Source of the DNA: Diaporthe sp. PMI_573
Lineage: Eukaryota > Ascomycota > Sordariomycetes > Diaporthales > Diaporthaceae
Direction: 5' to 3'
DNA: 64,000 nt
NCBI GenBank assembly: GCA_021399435.1
Contig: JAJTUP010000023.1
Span: 434,001-498,000, forward strand
Each line of letters opens with the position of its first letter. The stretch's first letter is position 1. The translations under genes were made by a program, and so were the position numbers. The notes beneath the pieces are model-generated. The model saw only the letters and a list, made by a program, of their open reading frames with translations. It did not search any database and had not been told where the DNA came from. This document shows, in pieces, positions 37,693-48,570 of this stretch.

Positions 37693-38073
37693 ATGCTCTC
37701 CAGCCAGTCCGTCACCGGCATTCCCCTCAACCACGCCCCGTCGGCCACCACCTACAAGCTGCTCGAGCTGCCCCCAGAGCTGCTCGCCCTCCTCGAGTCC
37801 GACAGCCCGCCCACCCTGCGCCTCGAGTCCTCGCCCACCGCCGGCCTGCTCAGGACGCCCGACAACAAGACCTGGTCCCTCCGCCAGAAGAACACCTCGA
37901 ACGCCCTCATCCTGCTGCAGGCCTCCGGCCCCGACCACGAGGGCTCGGCAGCCCTGAGCACCATCACAACCCTCCACGAGACTGTCGAACTCGTCCCGGA
38001 GGCCGAATCCGCGTCAGCCCCCGTCGTGGCCGCCAAGGGGAAATGGCACGAGAAGTTTGGCAAGACCCGATGA
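37693..38073 (+). CDS. DCC1: Short Dcc1-like sister-chromatid cohesion protein
   Basis: Single exon, 126 aa, from ATG 37693 (context CATCATGC) to TGA 38073. The core YKLLELPPELLALLES...LRLESS and WSLRQKNTSNALILL matches the N-terminal part of Dcc1. Dcc1 is a subunit of the Ctf18-Dcc1-Ctf8 alternative clamp loader, which loads or unloads PCNA and supports sister-chromatid cohesion. The protein ends KGKWHEKFGKTR. Yeast and human Dcc1 are about 380-400 aa, so the winged-helix C-terminal part is absent. I found no downstream exon that restores it. I believe short forms ending in a KWHEKF motif are usual in filamentous ascomycetes, but that is from memory. Third positions are very G/C-rich, supporting real coding. 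It is divergent from BUD3. Confidence 0.78.
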   Translation: MLSSQSVTGIPLNHAPSATTYKLLELPPELLALLESDSPPTLRLESSPTAGLLRTPDNKTWSLRQKNTSNALILLQASGPDHEGSAALSTITTLHETVELVPEAESASAPVVAAKGKWHEKFGKTR

Positions 38074-39262
38074 AGGGGTCTTCTGCGGATATGGAGGAGA
38101 CAACCTTCAAAAGATCTGGGTGCAGTCCTAGAACCGCCTCACACGCGCAAACTTCTTGGACGACGAAGCAACTCCGGCCTTTGCAGACGACTCTTCAAAA
38201 CTGAACTCCAACATCATGCCGCTGATGCCGTCCATCAGCGCTGGAGGCGGCGTGAACAACACCAGCTGCGGGCGACACCCACGCCGGCGACGTCGCTTAG
38301 GAGATGTCGCTCAGAGCGCCGAAAGCGCGTGGCCCAGTCAGCTACAGCAGTCCCAGCAGGCAATCCTCCCGAACAAGTCGGTGAGTGAGCACCTCACAAT
38401 CTATCGCCAGAGATCTACACAGCGCCCCAGGAATGTGCCCGCGCCCCTCGCCCCACGGAATCCGAACATGCATAGAATGCCTGTCATCCTCATCAGCCAC
38501 GTCAAAGTCCTCGGTGGAAGGAGACGACAGACACTCTGTGGGAATTATAGGTTGGCTGGCCTTGACACAGGCACGGTATGGTCTTTGTATGAGACCAGGA
38601 ATAAGTAGCGTTTGGGGCAGAACTTTAGAAACAAGAGTGGGCGAAGCTTGCTCTGATATCAAGGTATAAAAAGGGCCGTAGGACAGTCTGAACCTGTCTG
38701 CACTGCAGCGGCGGCAGAATAAAGTGAACGAAGGCATTCACACGGTCTTGCCCACATGGCCTGGCAATGCCTGAATCTTTACGTAGAAGGGACGCCGCTC
38801 CCGGTGATGAAAGGGGAGTACCTACAAGGTGAACCATTCGTGCGGAGTTGTACGCATGCTTTCAAGACGAAAGGGCCGCACTTGTGAGAACACCTAAGCA
38901 AGGCCGCGTACCATTCCCTCACCTGAACATTGTATACCTCAGCAATCCCTATCATTCCATAGGCAACACCTTTCACTCGTGCATTAGTACGAAATGCGAA
39001 ACGGGTCATATACAAATGTAATTATAATTACTACAACCTGAACACACTGTCACTGCATACCTTGCGGTCTGCTCCCCCTACCGAATATGAAATCGAAGGC
39101 GCCTGGACTCTGAGATGCTCCCTCGCCCTGGGCCATGCAGGAAAGGAAGAAGAAAAGGAAAAGACAATTCCCCGAAATTCTGAGGTATTAGTCTAGTCGT
39201 CAGTCGTCACAAATGGTATCCCGCCTAGCCTGTGTGTTAACGCCCCCCAGGCCGCCCGCCCA
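38074..39262. other. Convergent intergenic region
   Basis: 1.2 kb between the converging DCC1-like and RBR ligase genes. A plus frame (38156-38608) follows the DCC1 stop, but its composition changes at once and it shows no Dcc1 similarity. A minus frame covers the same bases. I call no gene. Confidence 0.6.
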
Positions 39263-42146
39263 TCACCTGAATGCCAGATCATCGAAACCAAAAGGGGCCG
39301 GGCCGCCGAAAGGAGCCTGATCGCCCAAAACAGCCGGGCCGAAGTTCAAGTCAGGCCAGGCCCAGTCGTAATCGCCCGCCGGCAACTGCACAGGCGCCAG
39401 ACCATCAAAGCGCGGTAGATTGTCAAAGTCCAGGGCGGGCGGGTCTCCAAAGTTTCCGAGCGGAAGGACGGCGTGCCACCCGAGCATCCCGTCGTTCATC
39501 GCTTGCCCATCGACCAGGCCATATATGGGCCTGTGATCGATTTGGTTAGCGTCTCCGATCTGACCGTTACCGACAGGTGAGGCCTGAGGAAGCTCACCCT
39601 GCCTGTAATTATCGAGGAGACGGCCCATGGCGTCCATTGGAGGTTCTAAATTATACATCATGCTCCATAAACCCACGTCTGGCTGATCCGCTGGTGCGAA
39701 AGGTTGGCCGAACACAGCCCGAGGGTTCACGTACGGTTGGGCTTGAGCTTGGGGTGCTTGCGGCACGGGGCGAGGCGCTTGACCTTGGGGTGGGAGATTC
39801 GGACGGTCAGCACTTTGAATTGCAGGAACTGCGGGAGCCACTTCAGCTGGTGCATGCGGAACCTGGGACCGACGCCGGAGAATGTTGCGGGGGGAAAACG
39901 GCTGCCGGTGCTTTCGATCCGCTCGGTTCTCATCCGGAATGAGAGGAGCGAGTATAGCCTGTTCAGGGGACATTCCCTCAATCATCGCAGGCCCTAGATT
40001 CCAATCGAAGGCTCCGGGCAGGTGAGGAGGGGCAGCATGGGGAGCCGGACCAACTAGGGCAGGAGGGTGAGGGGCAGGAGCAGGAGCGACGCCATCAGCA
40101 GGAAAAAGTCGCATCGGATCCGCTAGCTGGGCTTGTTCGAGTGCCTGTTCGCGCCCAAAGTTGAAGCGTACAATCCTGCCTAGGCGATGGGCACCTGGGC
40201 GGTGATGGTGATGATGATGGCGATGATGGATGTCTAATCTGAGTTAGCGAACCTAGCTATCAAGCCCCGTGACATCTCTCACTACCTCCATGCTCTGTGC
40301 AAAAGGGGACTAACGCTGATGAGCCGAGGCCTTCTCCTCCTCGTCCTTCTTGACTTTATCGGACAATTGGAACTCCAGCAGATCGGCCTGAACCTCCGGA
40401 TGCTTCTCCAGGGCTGTCTTCCTCGCTTGCTCCTCCGCCGCTCGGACTTCATCTTGATGCCGCTTTTCGACACCGTAGCCATCGTCGAACAATGGACAGT
40501 TGCCTGTTTTTCCACCCCGGCTGGTGTCGTTGAAATGGTTATATTGGCATGACTTCGAACAGACGTAGCACTGGATGTTCCTGCACTTCGTGCAAGTCAT
40601 CTTGTTGCAGCCATTTTCCTTGATGAATGGCGCTGAACATTTGTTGCAAGTTCGAATCAAAGCTGCCGACATTGCTTCCTCAATCTCGTGCCTGGCAGAG
40701 TGGCCGTTATCCAAGGCTGCTTCCGCACATGTTTTGGGGACATGGGTCTCCTTCCTGCACGATCGGCAGCTCGTGACAGCACAATCTGGGTTGAGGCACC
40801 GGAACTCCTTGTCCTCGTCAATGGGGGGATACTCCGCAGCGAATGGGCACTGAGGACAGGTTTCGAGGTTGTCGATACCTGCCTCTCGTAGAACGGCCTC
40901 CTGCTCGATGCGGTCAAGAGCTGTCATGGAATGTTTGTCGAGAAATATCTCCTTCTGGTCCATCCCGAAGCTGCCCGCACAGCCGTCTGTGGACATGCAG
41001 TCCAGGCGGTACTTTGAAAGACCGATCTGAGTCTCGGCCATCATCCTTGCACAATCTCGACAGAACCAGTGCAGCGTGTCTCCATCGCAATGGACCATGC
41101 GATTCAGAGCATGCTCCACGAAGCAACATCCACAGTCAGCGACGTTGCCCTCGAGCGCAGCGATTTCCAAATTGCTCTTTTCGGCTTCTTCTCGCTGTCG
41201 TTCGACCTCGGATTCTGCGCGCTGTTTTTCCTGAAGTTCTCTCAAGGCCCGGAACTCCTCCAACGCCTCGCGTTCCCCTTGATCAGCACAGGTGCGTATG
41301 CGGTCAGCCAGGGCATCCACATCGTATCTTCCGGGAATCTGGGTGACTCTAGACTTTTTTCGGTATGGTGGACGATTGTTGCTGCTAGCAACAGTCGCAG
41401 CCACTTGCAGGAATGCAGGATAGAGACAGTTGCCGTGTTCAGCAAACGTTCTTCTCAAGTCTTCAGCGTAGAACTCAGGGAAAGACTGCTGCATGATCAT
41501 ATCACTGAAAAACATCAGCACTACCGAGCCCAGACTTGTGGCATTGCCGGCTCGTCTCTCTGAGAGCCGTCTCTGAGATCGGGATGGAAGGGATGGAAGG
41601 GATTTCAGGAGCTCACCAAGTCTTTTTATATGAAGTAGCCTTCATTTGTTGCCGTCGCTCCTCGTTGTCGAACTTTGCGGCAGCATTGTCCGGGGACGGC
41701 TCCTCCTCCTCATCTCGCTTTCTCTTCAAAACACTTTGCTTTGGTACGCGTGGGTACGGTTTACCGTTTTCCATCTGGTCCAAAATCTGGTCTATGACCC
41801 GGTTTGCATCCCATTCTGCCTCAGCGCAGACACGGGCCAGGTACTCGGGATCGATGTCAGGAAGAGTTGAGGTGACACTGATCTTGCACTGAGACTTTGT
41901 CTCGTCCTCAACATAGAGGCCGAAGTTTTGGCCTTCGTCTTGATCCTGCATTGCGGCAGCCGGGGGAGCTTCAGGTCTCTGGACCGAGAGCATCCTGAAG
42001 CGGCTGCGCAGGAGGCGGACGGGGAGTGAGACTGCGGGCTGGGATCCGTTTGTCACGGTGAGGTTGTTTTGTTGCGGAGGCTGCTCCAGTTGCTGCCTCT
42101 CGTTTCTGTGGTGACAAAGGCGAAGGTAGCCTTTACCCCTCACCAT
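39263..42146 (-). CDS. RBR-type E3 ubiquitin ligase, RNF216/TRIAD3-like
   Basis: Three exons, 42146..41617, 41504..40315 and 40233..39263, give 896 aa. The first junction (GTGAGC...TTTCAG, phase 2) makes YKKTC-DMIMQQSFPEF. The second (donor GTTAGT, acceptor GATTAG, phase 1) makes SAHQH-IHHRHHHH. An N-terminal helical segment (DPEYLARVCAEAEWDANRVI) resembles a CUE/UBA-like module. RING1 starts near residue 301 (CGCC), the in-between-RING domain lies at about 392-436 and RING2 at about 463-513. RING2 contains KENGCNKMTC, whose GC cysteine (about residue 476) is the expected catalytic thioester site. RBR ligases take ubiquitin from E2 onto this Cys and then pass it to substrate. The last exon adds a His tract and a Pro/Ala-rich disordered tail. 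The start is uncertain: downstream Mets at 41993 and 41951 may be preferred, since the first 50 residues look like leader sequence. Confidence 0.85.
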
Positions 42147-43904
42147 AGTCAGTGAAAATGTGACCTGTCGGTAGGCTTTAATCTTGGGAAGGTACGACTA
42201 CTCGACTGCTGAGTAGTCACGTTTTGAGACGCAAGAGCCTGTGCGGGAGTGTTGTGGTAAATATGACCTCAGGCAAGGCAAACGCGGCCGTGGGGTCAGT
42301 AGTAGGGAAGGGATGTGAAGTAGGTGGGCAGCTGGACTTCTGGAGACCCCCTTTTGTTTGTTCCTGCTGGCTTCGCCCCTTGAGGCAACACGGTTTGCCC
42401 TTGGGCCTCAAGTTGCCTCGAGGTACCGAGGTACACGAGCAGTCGAGTCTGAGAGGTGCCAAAGACAGAGGAAAGGGCGGGAAGCCGGGCTGTGCCCTTA
42501 TGTACGAAGATGCAGAGGAGGGATTGTGTGGAACAACCAAGGACCGACAGATGGGAAAAGTAAAGCTCGTGCCACCTACCTCGCCAACTATGACACAGAG
42601 ACAGCGATGAGAGTAGATAAGCAGTCGCGCATCATGAGTGAAGGCCCCCCGCAGCAGCACCAAGCCGTTTGGCCTTTGGTGTAAGCGGGCTCCCGGACGG
42701 TGGAGATAGACTTCGTTCGGCCTTGGTCGGCTGTCACTGGCGCAAGTAGCTGTCACTGGCGCAAGTACATCAAAGCCGCCGGTATTACTGGAGCCTGCTC
42801 ACGGCTAGAGCATAGCATGGGCGCCTAACACGAAGAGCTGCTAATGTCGAGCTGCCCCGGATGATGATCGGTCTGATTGAGCTGTGGACTGGATGGATGA
42901 CGGCGTGGGCGATCAGTCGGACGCCGGAAGAGCTCCCGGCTCAGGTAATTGAGCTGCCACTCGCCAGACGGTCCGATCGTGAACCTCGCGCGGAGCTCGG
43001 CTGAGGAGGAGGGGGGACAGGATTAAGATGGTGATTTAGGCTGGGTTGACAGGTGCGTGGATGGTTAGCTATGCAGGTAATAGGCACGCAAGTAGGAGGC
43101 TTCTGTAAAGAACATGTGAGCAAACGCGGGTGGTGTGGGCTGAGGGCAGGCAGGCTTGGGTCGAAATGGCACTTTCGAATGAGGTCTACAAACGGAGGCT
43201 CGCCTTCGCGGAGTGGTGGGCAGATGCGGCACCTGCTGAGCAGCTGATGGGCCAATCCAACCTAGCATTTGCTTTGGATGAAGCTGGTTGGCAGGTTTCC
43301 AAGAGCCATGATGAGCTGTCAGTCCGGCCCGGGCAGGTGTGTTTGGATGGTCTCGCTCCCGCCCTCACACTCGCAGCTCTCTCCTCACTTCATTGTTCGG
43401 GGTATTTGCTGGGCTCAGCTGTTCCGGCCCGCACTACCCCTGCCTCTTACCCGCCTGCCGACCAAAGCGAATGGCCAAACGCGGAAGGCGCACGTCTCCA
43501 CCTGGCAACCCCCCTTTCCCACATCACCGTCAATTTACACAGCAATACGAGTAGAATAGGTAATTCGCCAAAAAGAACTGCTGGAATAGTTAGTGTCCAC
43601 GCTGTCGAAAGCTAGACCAAACTTCATGGCTTGGTCAGGACAACAAAGTTCTGCGGACAGTTTTCATTCCATCCCTGGGTAGACAGAAATACATGATGAC
43701 CGTCATCCATTCTCACCGACCAATGAGGCATGTGAACAATGAGGAGTGCACTTACACACGGATGGTATCACAAGCGCCAAGCCAAAAGAAGATTTCAGTA
43801 ATCTGCAGGCTACAGGTTCTTCTGGTACACGTCAATCCTACTCTCCATGCAGCCAATGAGCTACCTGTGGCCTCGCTTCTTCGACAGGGTATCTACATCA
43901 CTCC
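42147..43904. other. Intergenic region between RBR ligase and RAD4
   Basis: 1.75 kb holding the RBR promoter (left) and the RAD4 3' flank (right). Open frames on both strands are chance-like. A perfect 19-bp direct duplication lies at 42730-42767. Confidence 0.6.
42730..42767. repeat. Perfect 19-bp direct duplication
   Basis: GCTGTCACTGGCGCAAGTA occurs twice head-to-tail, about 580 bp upstream of the RBR ligase start. Looks like a recent slippage or repair duplication. Confidence 0.85.
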
Positions 43905-46900
43905 TCATTCCTCGTAGTCGCCATCATCAGAGTCCGTGTCCTCGTCATCGTCGTCCTCTTCAGTAGAAGACACTCGCTTCGTCTGCCTTGTTCTGCGTCG
44001 TGGAGCCGGTCTCTCATCTGAGGGGTTGACCGGCTGTGGCGGTGGCGACGCCATTTGCTCTCTCATATCACCACCATCTTCAATCACCAGTCTCGCGTCT
44101 CCTTCATCTCCGCCATCTTCGTCATCCTCGATGGCGGGGAAGAAGCTGGATTTGTGGAACCCCCCGCGGTCTTCTGGCTCTTCCTCCTCATTCTCAAAGC
44201 CACCAGGTAAGAACCCGCCCGCCATGTCCTCGTCGTCGACCGCATCGACTCCGCCGGTTGGCATATCCTGCCGTTCGTCCCGACTGTGTCCAAAGGCCTG
44301 GAATGTGTCCGTCAAATGCCCGTATTCACGCCTCACCCTCTCAGTAATCCGCATCCCCATCAAAAATTTCCGCCACGCCCCGAGGACAATCTTGCGGCGC
44401 TTTTCGTCTTCCTTCCTTGCTTTTTCAGCCTCCTCCTTCGCAACCTCCTCCATGACAAGGTCGTAATTCTCCTCGGGTATGACGACGCCCTGGATTACAG
44501 GCACAGCCATCCGGTGTCCAAATTCAAAGTCCACGACTGCCTCGGCAAAGTCAATCTCGAGCCGCCTGCAGACGCGTATCGCTGACCGGTATGGCACATG
44601 TGCGGCACCTTTTGGAAGCATGTGCTCGACAAACAGGTCGATATTTCCGTATTGGTTCTTCGGGATGATGCCGTTCTGGATGGGAGGGGGGATAATCCAG
44701 TCCGTCTGATCGTGACTGTACAGCCCTTGGAGGACTTTGTGGCCGGCTGCTGCCTCTGCCTCGGCAAGCTCACGTCTCCGGTTCGTCGTCGCAGCTCTGA
44801 ACGGTGCCAATTTCAGTGGCTTTGCTCCAGGTTTAGGTGCCCGGCCTTGCTTGTGCCACGTCTCCTCACTCTTCACTGGCACAACATCCTTCCTGAGATA
44901 CACGGGAATTTCTTCGCCGTCTCCTTTCTTCCCCTTGTTCTTGAAGTACCTGACGGGCTCAGCCGTTGGCAACAGTGCTTCCTCGCGTTTCAGGTGGCGC
45001 TCCAAGACGAATTCCTTCGAAGACTTGAAGTACTGTAAGGTTTCCTCGCCCTCTTTGACCTCTTTCTTCACAGGTTGTGCCGGCTTCAAGTCAGTGGCGT
45101 CTTCATCGTAGTCGACTTCTGTCAAGGGATGGTTTTCGCCACCTCTACTGTATGCGCGAAGGACGGACTTAAACCAGTCGAAATGATCGTAGCGCTTAAC
45201 CTTCCCATGCTTGTTGTAGACTGGAATCTTCTCCAGTGGCATTCTTGTGCCTTTTGTCCTGCCGGGAAACAGTTGCCCCTTGAGGTATCTGACGGTAACG
45301 TCCTTGGCTGTGCCATCCTGGCTGAAGCCTACGACATACGCCATGACTTGCTTGGCTTTATCTGCTTTGGCTCCCCGGGGACTGAAAGATTCAACGAGAT
45401 CCCGGTTTGTGCCTACAATGTTCTTGACGATCACATCCACAGGAACGTACTTCTGGGTAGCAGGCGACAAGACTTCTGTCCAGTAATGTGGGAATTCTAG
45501 GTCCCTGTCGAATTTGGCGGTATTGCTGTCCTTCGCGGGTGTCAGCGGGGGCACTTCAATAGCAGCCTCGTCTTCGCTGTCTTCTTCGGTCAGTTGAAGG
45601 TCGTCGTCTGACTCGTCCGTGTCCTCTTTGATACTTTTTCGGCCTTGCTTCCGCAATGATCGACCTGGCTGATGCGGCTGCTTCTTGGCCTGTGAAGCTT
45701 TGACTTGTTTACTCGGAGCTTTCTTTGTCGGCCGGCCCTTGCCTCTGCTAGGTTCTGCTACCACTGTGTCTTGTTCCAGTCCTGTAGAAGAATCGCCGAT
45801 TTTTTCGGCCTCGGCCTCTTCAGTCTTGTTGAATCCAAAGCCAACCGGTTGCAGATTGGCAACCATCCTTGCTTCCAGACCGAGTGCTCTCAAAAGGCAT
45901 GTGAAAAGCTGCGCGCCAACGTCCCGACTGCCGGTACATTCCTGAGCGTGGAGCCGAAACCACTGCAAGTTTGAGATACGCTCGCCATATCGGCTCGGGT
46001 TGATGCCCCCATCATTGAAGCCCTTGATCAGGTTTGCACACCGCCGTGTTTGCATATACCCCAGCTTGCGAACCCCGGGTGCAGTGATTCGGAACCGCTT
46101 CCTCCACCAGGCCGAGAGAGACCTAACCAGTCGAAAAAGTGGATCACCGTGGCTCAGGTCGACTGCACCATTCTCGAGTCTCTGGGCAGCACCGCCCCAG
46201 TCCCTTGCTGCTTTCTCGCTGGCCTTGCCACCCTTGCTGGCCTTGCCGTTGGTTTTGCCCTTGGGGGCTCTCTTTGGGGGCTTCTTTGGTATCTGCTCAT
46301 ACGAATCCAACCCGCAGCTGCGTCTAAAGCGCTCAATCTCGTCCCACATTCCCGGCGGTAGATGGGACAGGACGACACCCTGAGTTACGGGGTCGCAAAG
46401 CCATGCGTTCCGAATCGCGTTGTGCCACATCAAAAACTCAACATGCATACAATGTGTCGCAATGCGGGCCTGACGCTCCTTTTTCGACGGGCCCTTCTTG
46501 CCACCAAAATCAGCATAGGAGGCAGTCGGGACGTGAGACAGGGTTAATTCCAAAGCCCCTTCGTTGGGGCCGTGGGCCTGCTGAGGCGCCAAGGTTGGAT
46601 AGGAAACATCTTCGAATTCAATATCCTCATCCTCGTCTTCGTCGTCCTTTGCAGGGTCCACTCCGATCTTCTGGCGCTTCACCCCTGGTACGTCCTCAAA
46701 GTCGGCGTCGGAGAGCGATGACAAGGAGCTGCTGTCATCGTCGTCGCTAAGTTCGATGACCTGTTTGCGCGCCTTGCCCTCGGGCTTGGGGGAAATGGTC
46801 GAGTCGAGGTCGTCAAACAAAGTCGACTTCCTCGGGGGCGCGATAGCCGTCGTTGTCGCTCTGCATTTCCCCTTTGGCTCGTTCCTCCGGGGCGAGTCTT

Positions 46901-46934
46901 CACGCAGTCTCTTGCGTGGGACGTGAGGCGGCAT
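43905..46934 (-). CDS. RAD4: Rad4/XPC nucleotide-excision-repair damage sensor
   Basis: One uninterrupted frame of 1009 aa from ATG 46934 (context CACAATGC). Rad4/XPC binds helix-distorting lesions with Rad23 and starts global-genome nucleotide-excision repair in the nucleus. A basic/acidic disordered N-terminus comes first. The Rad4 transglutaminase-like fold follows (about 160-380 and HYWTEVLSPATQKYVPVD near 481-498). It is split by a charged insertion (about 375-470), as in fungal Rad4. Then come the beta-hairpin domains: BHD1 (about 640-700, SKEFVLERHLKREEAL), BHD2 (about 710-780, GLYSHDQTDWIIPP) and BHD3 (about 775-850, YGNIDLFVEHMLPKGAAHVP, VDFEFGHRMAVPVIQG). The C-terminus is very acidic (D/E runs). 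Length is somewhat above yeast Rad4 (754 aa), which is normal for filamentous fungi. The lack of introns over 3 kb contrasts with its neighbours. Confidence 0.93.
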   Translation of the reverse strand: MPPHVPRKRLREDSPRRNEPKGKCRATTTAIAPPRKSTLFDDLDSTISPKPEGKARKQVIELSDDDDSSSLSSLSDADFEDVPGVKRQKIGVDPAKDDEDEDEDIEFEDVSYPTLAPQQAHGPNEGALELTLSHVPTASYADFGGKKGPSKKERQARIATHCMHVEFLMWHNAIRNAWLCDPVTQGVVLSHLPPGMWDEIERFRRSCGLDSYEQIPKKPPKRAPKGKTNGKASKGGKASEKAARDWGGAAQRLENGAVDLSHGDPLFRLVRSLSAWWRKRFRITAPGVRKLGYMQTRRCANLIKGFNDGGINPSRYGERISNLQWFRLHAQECTGSRDVGAQLFTCLLRALGLEARMVANLQPVGFGFNKTEEAEAEKIGDSSTGLEQDTVVAEPSRGKGRPTKKAPSKQVKASQAKKQPHQPGRSLRKQGRKSIKEDTDESDDDLQLTEEDSEDEAAIEVPPLTPAKDSNTAKFDRDLEFPHYWTEVLSPATQKYVPVDVIVKNIVGTNRDLVESFSPRGAKADKAKQVMAYVVGFSQDGTAKDVTVRYLKGQLFPGRTKGTRMPLEKIPVYNKHGKVKRYDHFDWFKSVLRAYSRGGENHPLTEVDYDEDATDLKPAQPVKKEVKEGEETLQYFKSSKEFVLERHLKREEALLPTAEPVRYFKNKGKKGDGEEIPVYLRKDVVPVKSEETWHKQGRAPKPGAKPLKLAPFRAATTNRRRELAEAEAAAGHKVLQGLYSHDQTDWIIPPPIQNGIIPKNQYGNIDLFVEHMLPKGAAHVPYRSAIRVCRRLEIDFAEAVVDFEFGHRMAVPVIQGVVIPEENYDLVMEEVAKEEAEKARKEDEKRRKIVLGAWRKFLMGMRITERVRREYGHLTDTFQAFGHSRDERQDMPTGGVDAVDDEDMAGGFLPGGFENEEEEPEDRGGFHKSSFFPAIEDDEDGGDEGDARLVIEDGGDMREQMASPPPQPVNPSDERPAPRRRTRQTKRVSSTEEDDDDEDTDSDDGDYEE

Positions 46935-48570
46935 TGTGTCAATGTCTTGTCCAATCTGTTCCAGTCAAGGCATGTTGTAATCCTACCGGCAGAAAATCCA
47001 GCTGGAATTCGAAGTTCCTGCAAAGACTGACGTTCAGGATACCCCAAGGTCGATCACTGCGCTCGGAGGACGACGTCATAGACAGAGTCGCGACGGGTCC
47101 GTCTAGCCTAAGGTGTCGCGAAACACGAATGCACGTGTTGACAAGGGACTCTGACGAAGGCGACAGTTCAGGGTTGCGGTAACCCCCCCCCCGGCCCAAC
47201 CCTGGGAGCCTTCAACTGCGGGATCTTGATTCTGTCTCTGAACGGACTTGCGGGAAATCGTTATTTTCCAATGCAAATGTATGAAAATAGTCTTGGTACG
47301 CCCGGGTTTCTTACTCAGGCTTTCCTCATTTACGCGGTGACCACTGAATCGCGTGTTGAAATAATGAGTTCTAAAATCCCGAGCTGATCATCGTCCAAAT
47401 TTCGTCAGCAAAGCTGTCCCAAGCCCAATTTCTTAGTTCACAACATGCGTCCTCTGCACCAGGAAGCAGCCCATCCGGCCCATCCGGGTCAATATGGGAT
47501 ACTTTCACGTCACATGAAACATGTTACACATCTCCTTCACGCCTGGAGCGTGTGAATATCCCACCGGGGGGCCCTTATACGCATAGCCTCCCTTACTTGG
47601 TGGCCTGCCATGGGAGCTCAAGCAGTGCCATCTATCTGCCTTCCAGAACCGCCACGTGCACGACGCAGGGCTTTATCTTCTACGGATCACCTTAGAGCCG
47701 CTCCAACCATGCAATCAGTCTCCAGGTTCGCCAAGGGATTCAACCACGCTACCCTGCAGATGCGTAAGCTTCTGACAGGTGTCAGGTTCTGGAGTCCTTC
47801 CGAGGCAACGGGGCGTGTGTCAGAAGCGTAGAGAGGCCCGGAGATGGGGGCTGAGACTTCGGGCAGAAGACCCCAGGGAGTGGACTCGCCCTCAACTCGG
47901 ACCACACGGAGCACGTGGTGGCGGAGACACCGCCGTTCCCACATCGCAGCCCTGCTGGGCGTCCCGCGAACCACAGACCTGGACCACCGTTGCGATGGAC
48001 GTATGCGACTCAACGGGCCGGGTCGATGCCCTTCTGTGCAGATTCTATCAATGCATAACAAATACCGCTTCCCCGACCGAAGGACCTGTCTGATCCATCG
48101 AGCTGTGGTGGTACCGAGAAGATCCGCTGTGGGTTTACGGTGACTCTGGTGGCTGTGCTGACTCGTACTACACGATAGAAGCGGGCTCTGGAGATTGAAA
48201 GCAGACCAACAAGGACGACGAGTAAGGTGGGAATCGTCAGCACCAAGCTCGGTAAAGGAATTTTGGGGCTTGGGGACGTCCGAAACGAGATGATCTGCTT
48301 CGTTTTACGACACAGAGCAGGTGTTTCCGGCAATGAGCCTCAGGAGACATGTTCTAGAGGCGGCAGGAATTTGCCGGGCTCTAGAGAAGAATCTCTTCGG
48401 CGGATATGTACGGCAGACACTGTAGGTAATCAAGACCGGCCGAGACCCTCCTGGGCTGGTTTTGTTATTGCTTCTAGACCCGGAACATAACGTCTCGGGC
48501 TCTTTTCTGTTAGCTTATATCGGTCAACCTTTGAAAGTTGCGATCTGGCACACTATTTGGAAAGAGAGAA
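46935..48570. other. Intergenic region, divergent RAD4 and SAT4-like genes
   Basis: 1.6 kb with no gene I can support. It contains the RAD4 promoter (left) and that of the membrane-protein gene (right). Frames at 47610-48143 (plus) and 47687-48333 (minus) overlap and lack features. Confidence 0.55.

Noticed and set aside
38156..38608. Open frame just after the Dcc1-like stop, considered as its missing C-terminal exon
   Set aside because: It shows no Dcc1 winged-helix similarity and no donor near the end of the first exon would join it in frame.
43130..43615. 161-codon plus-strand frame in the RBR-RAD4 spacer
   Set aside because: No domain, and both strands are equally open; most likely chance.
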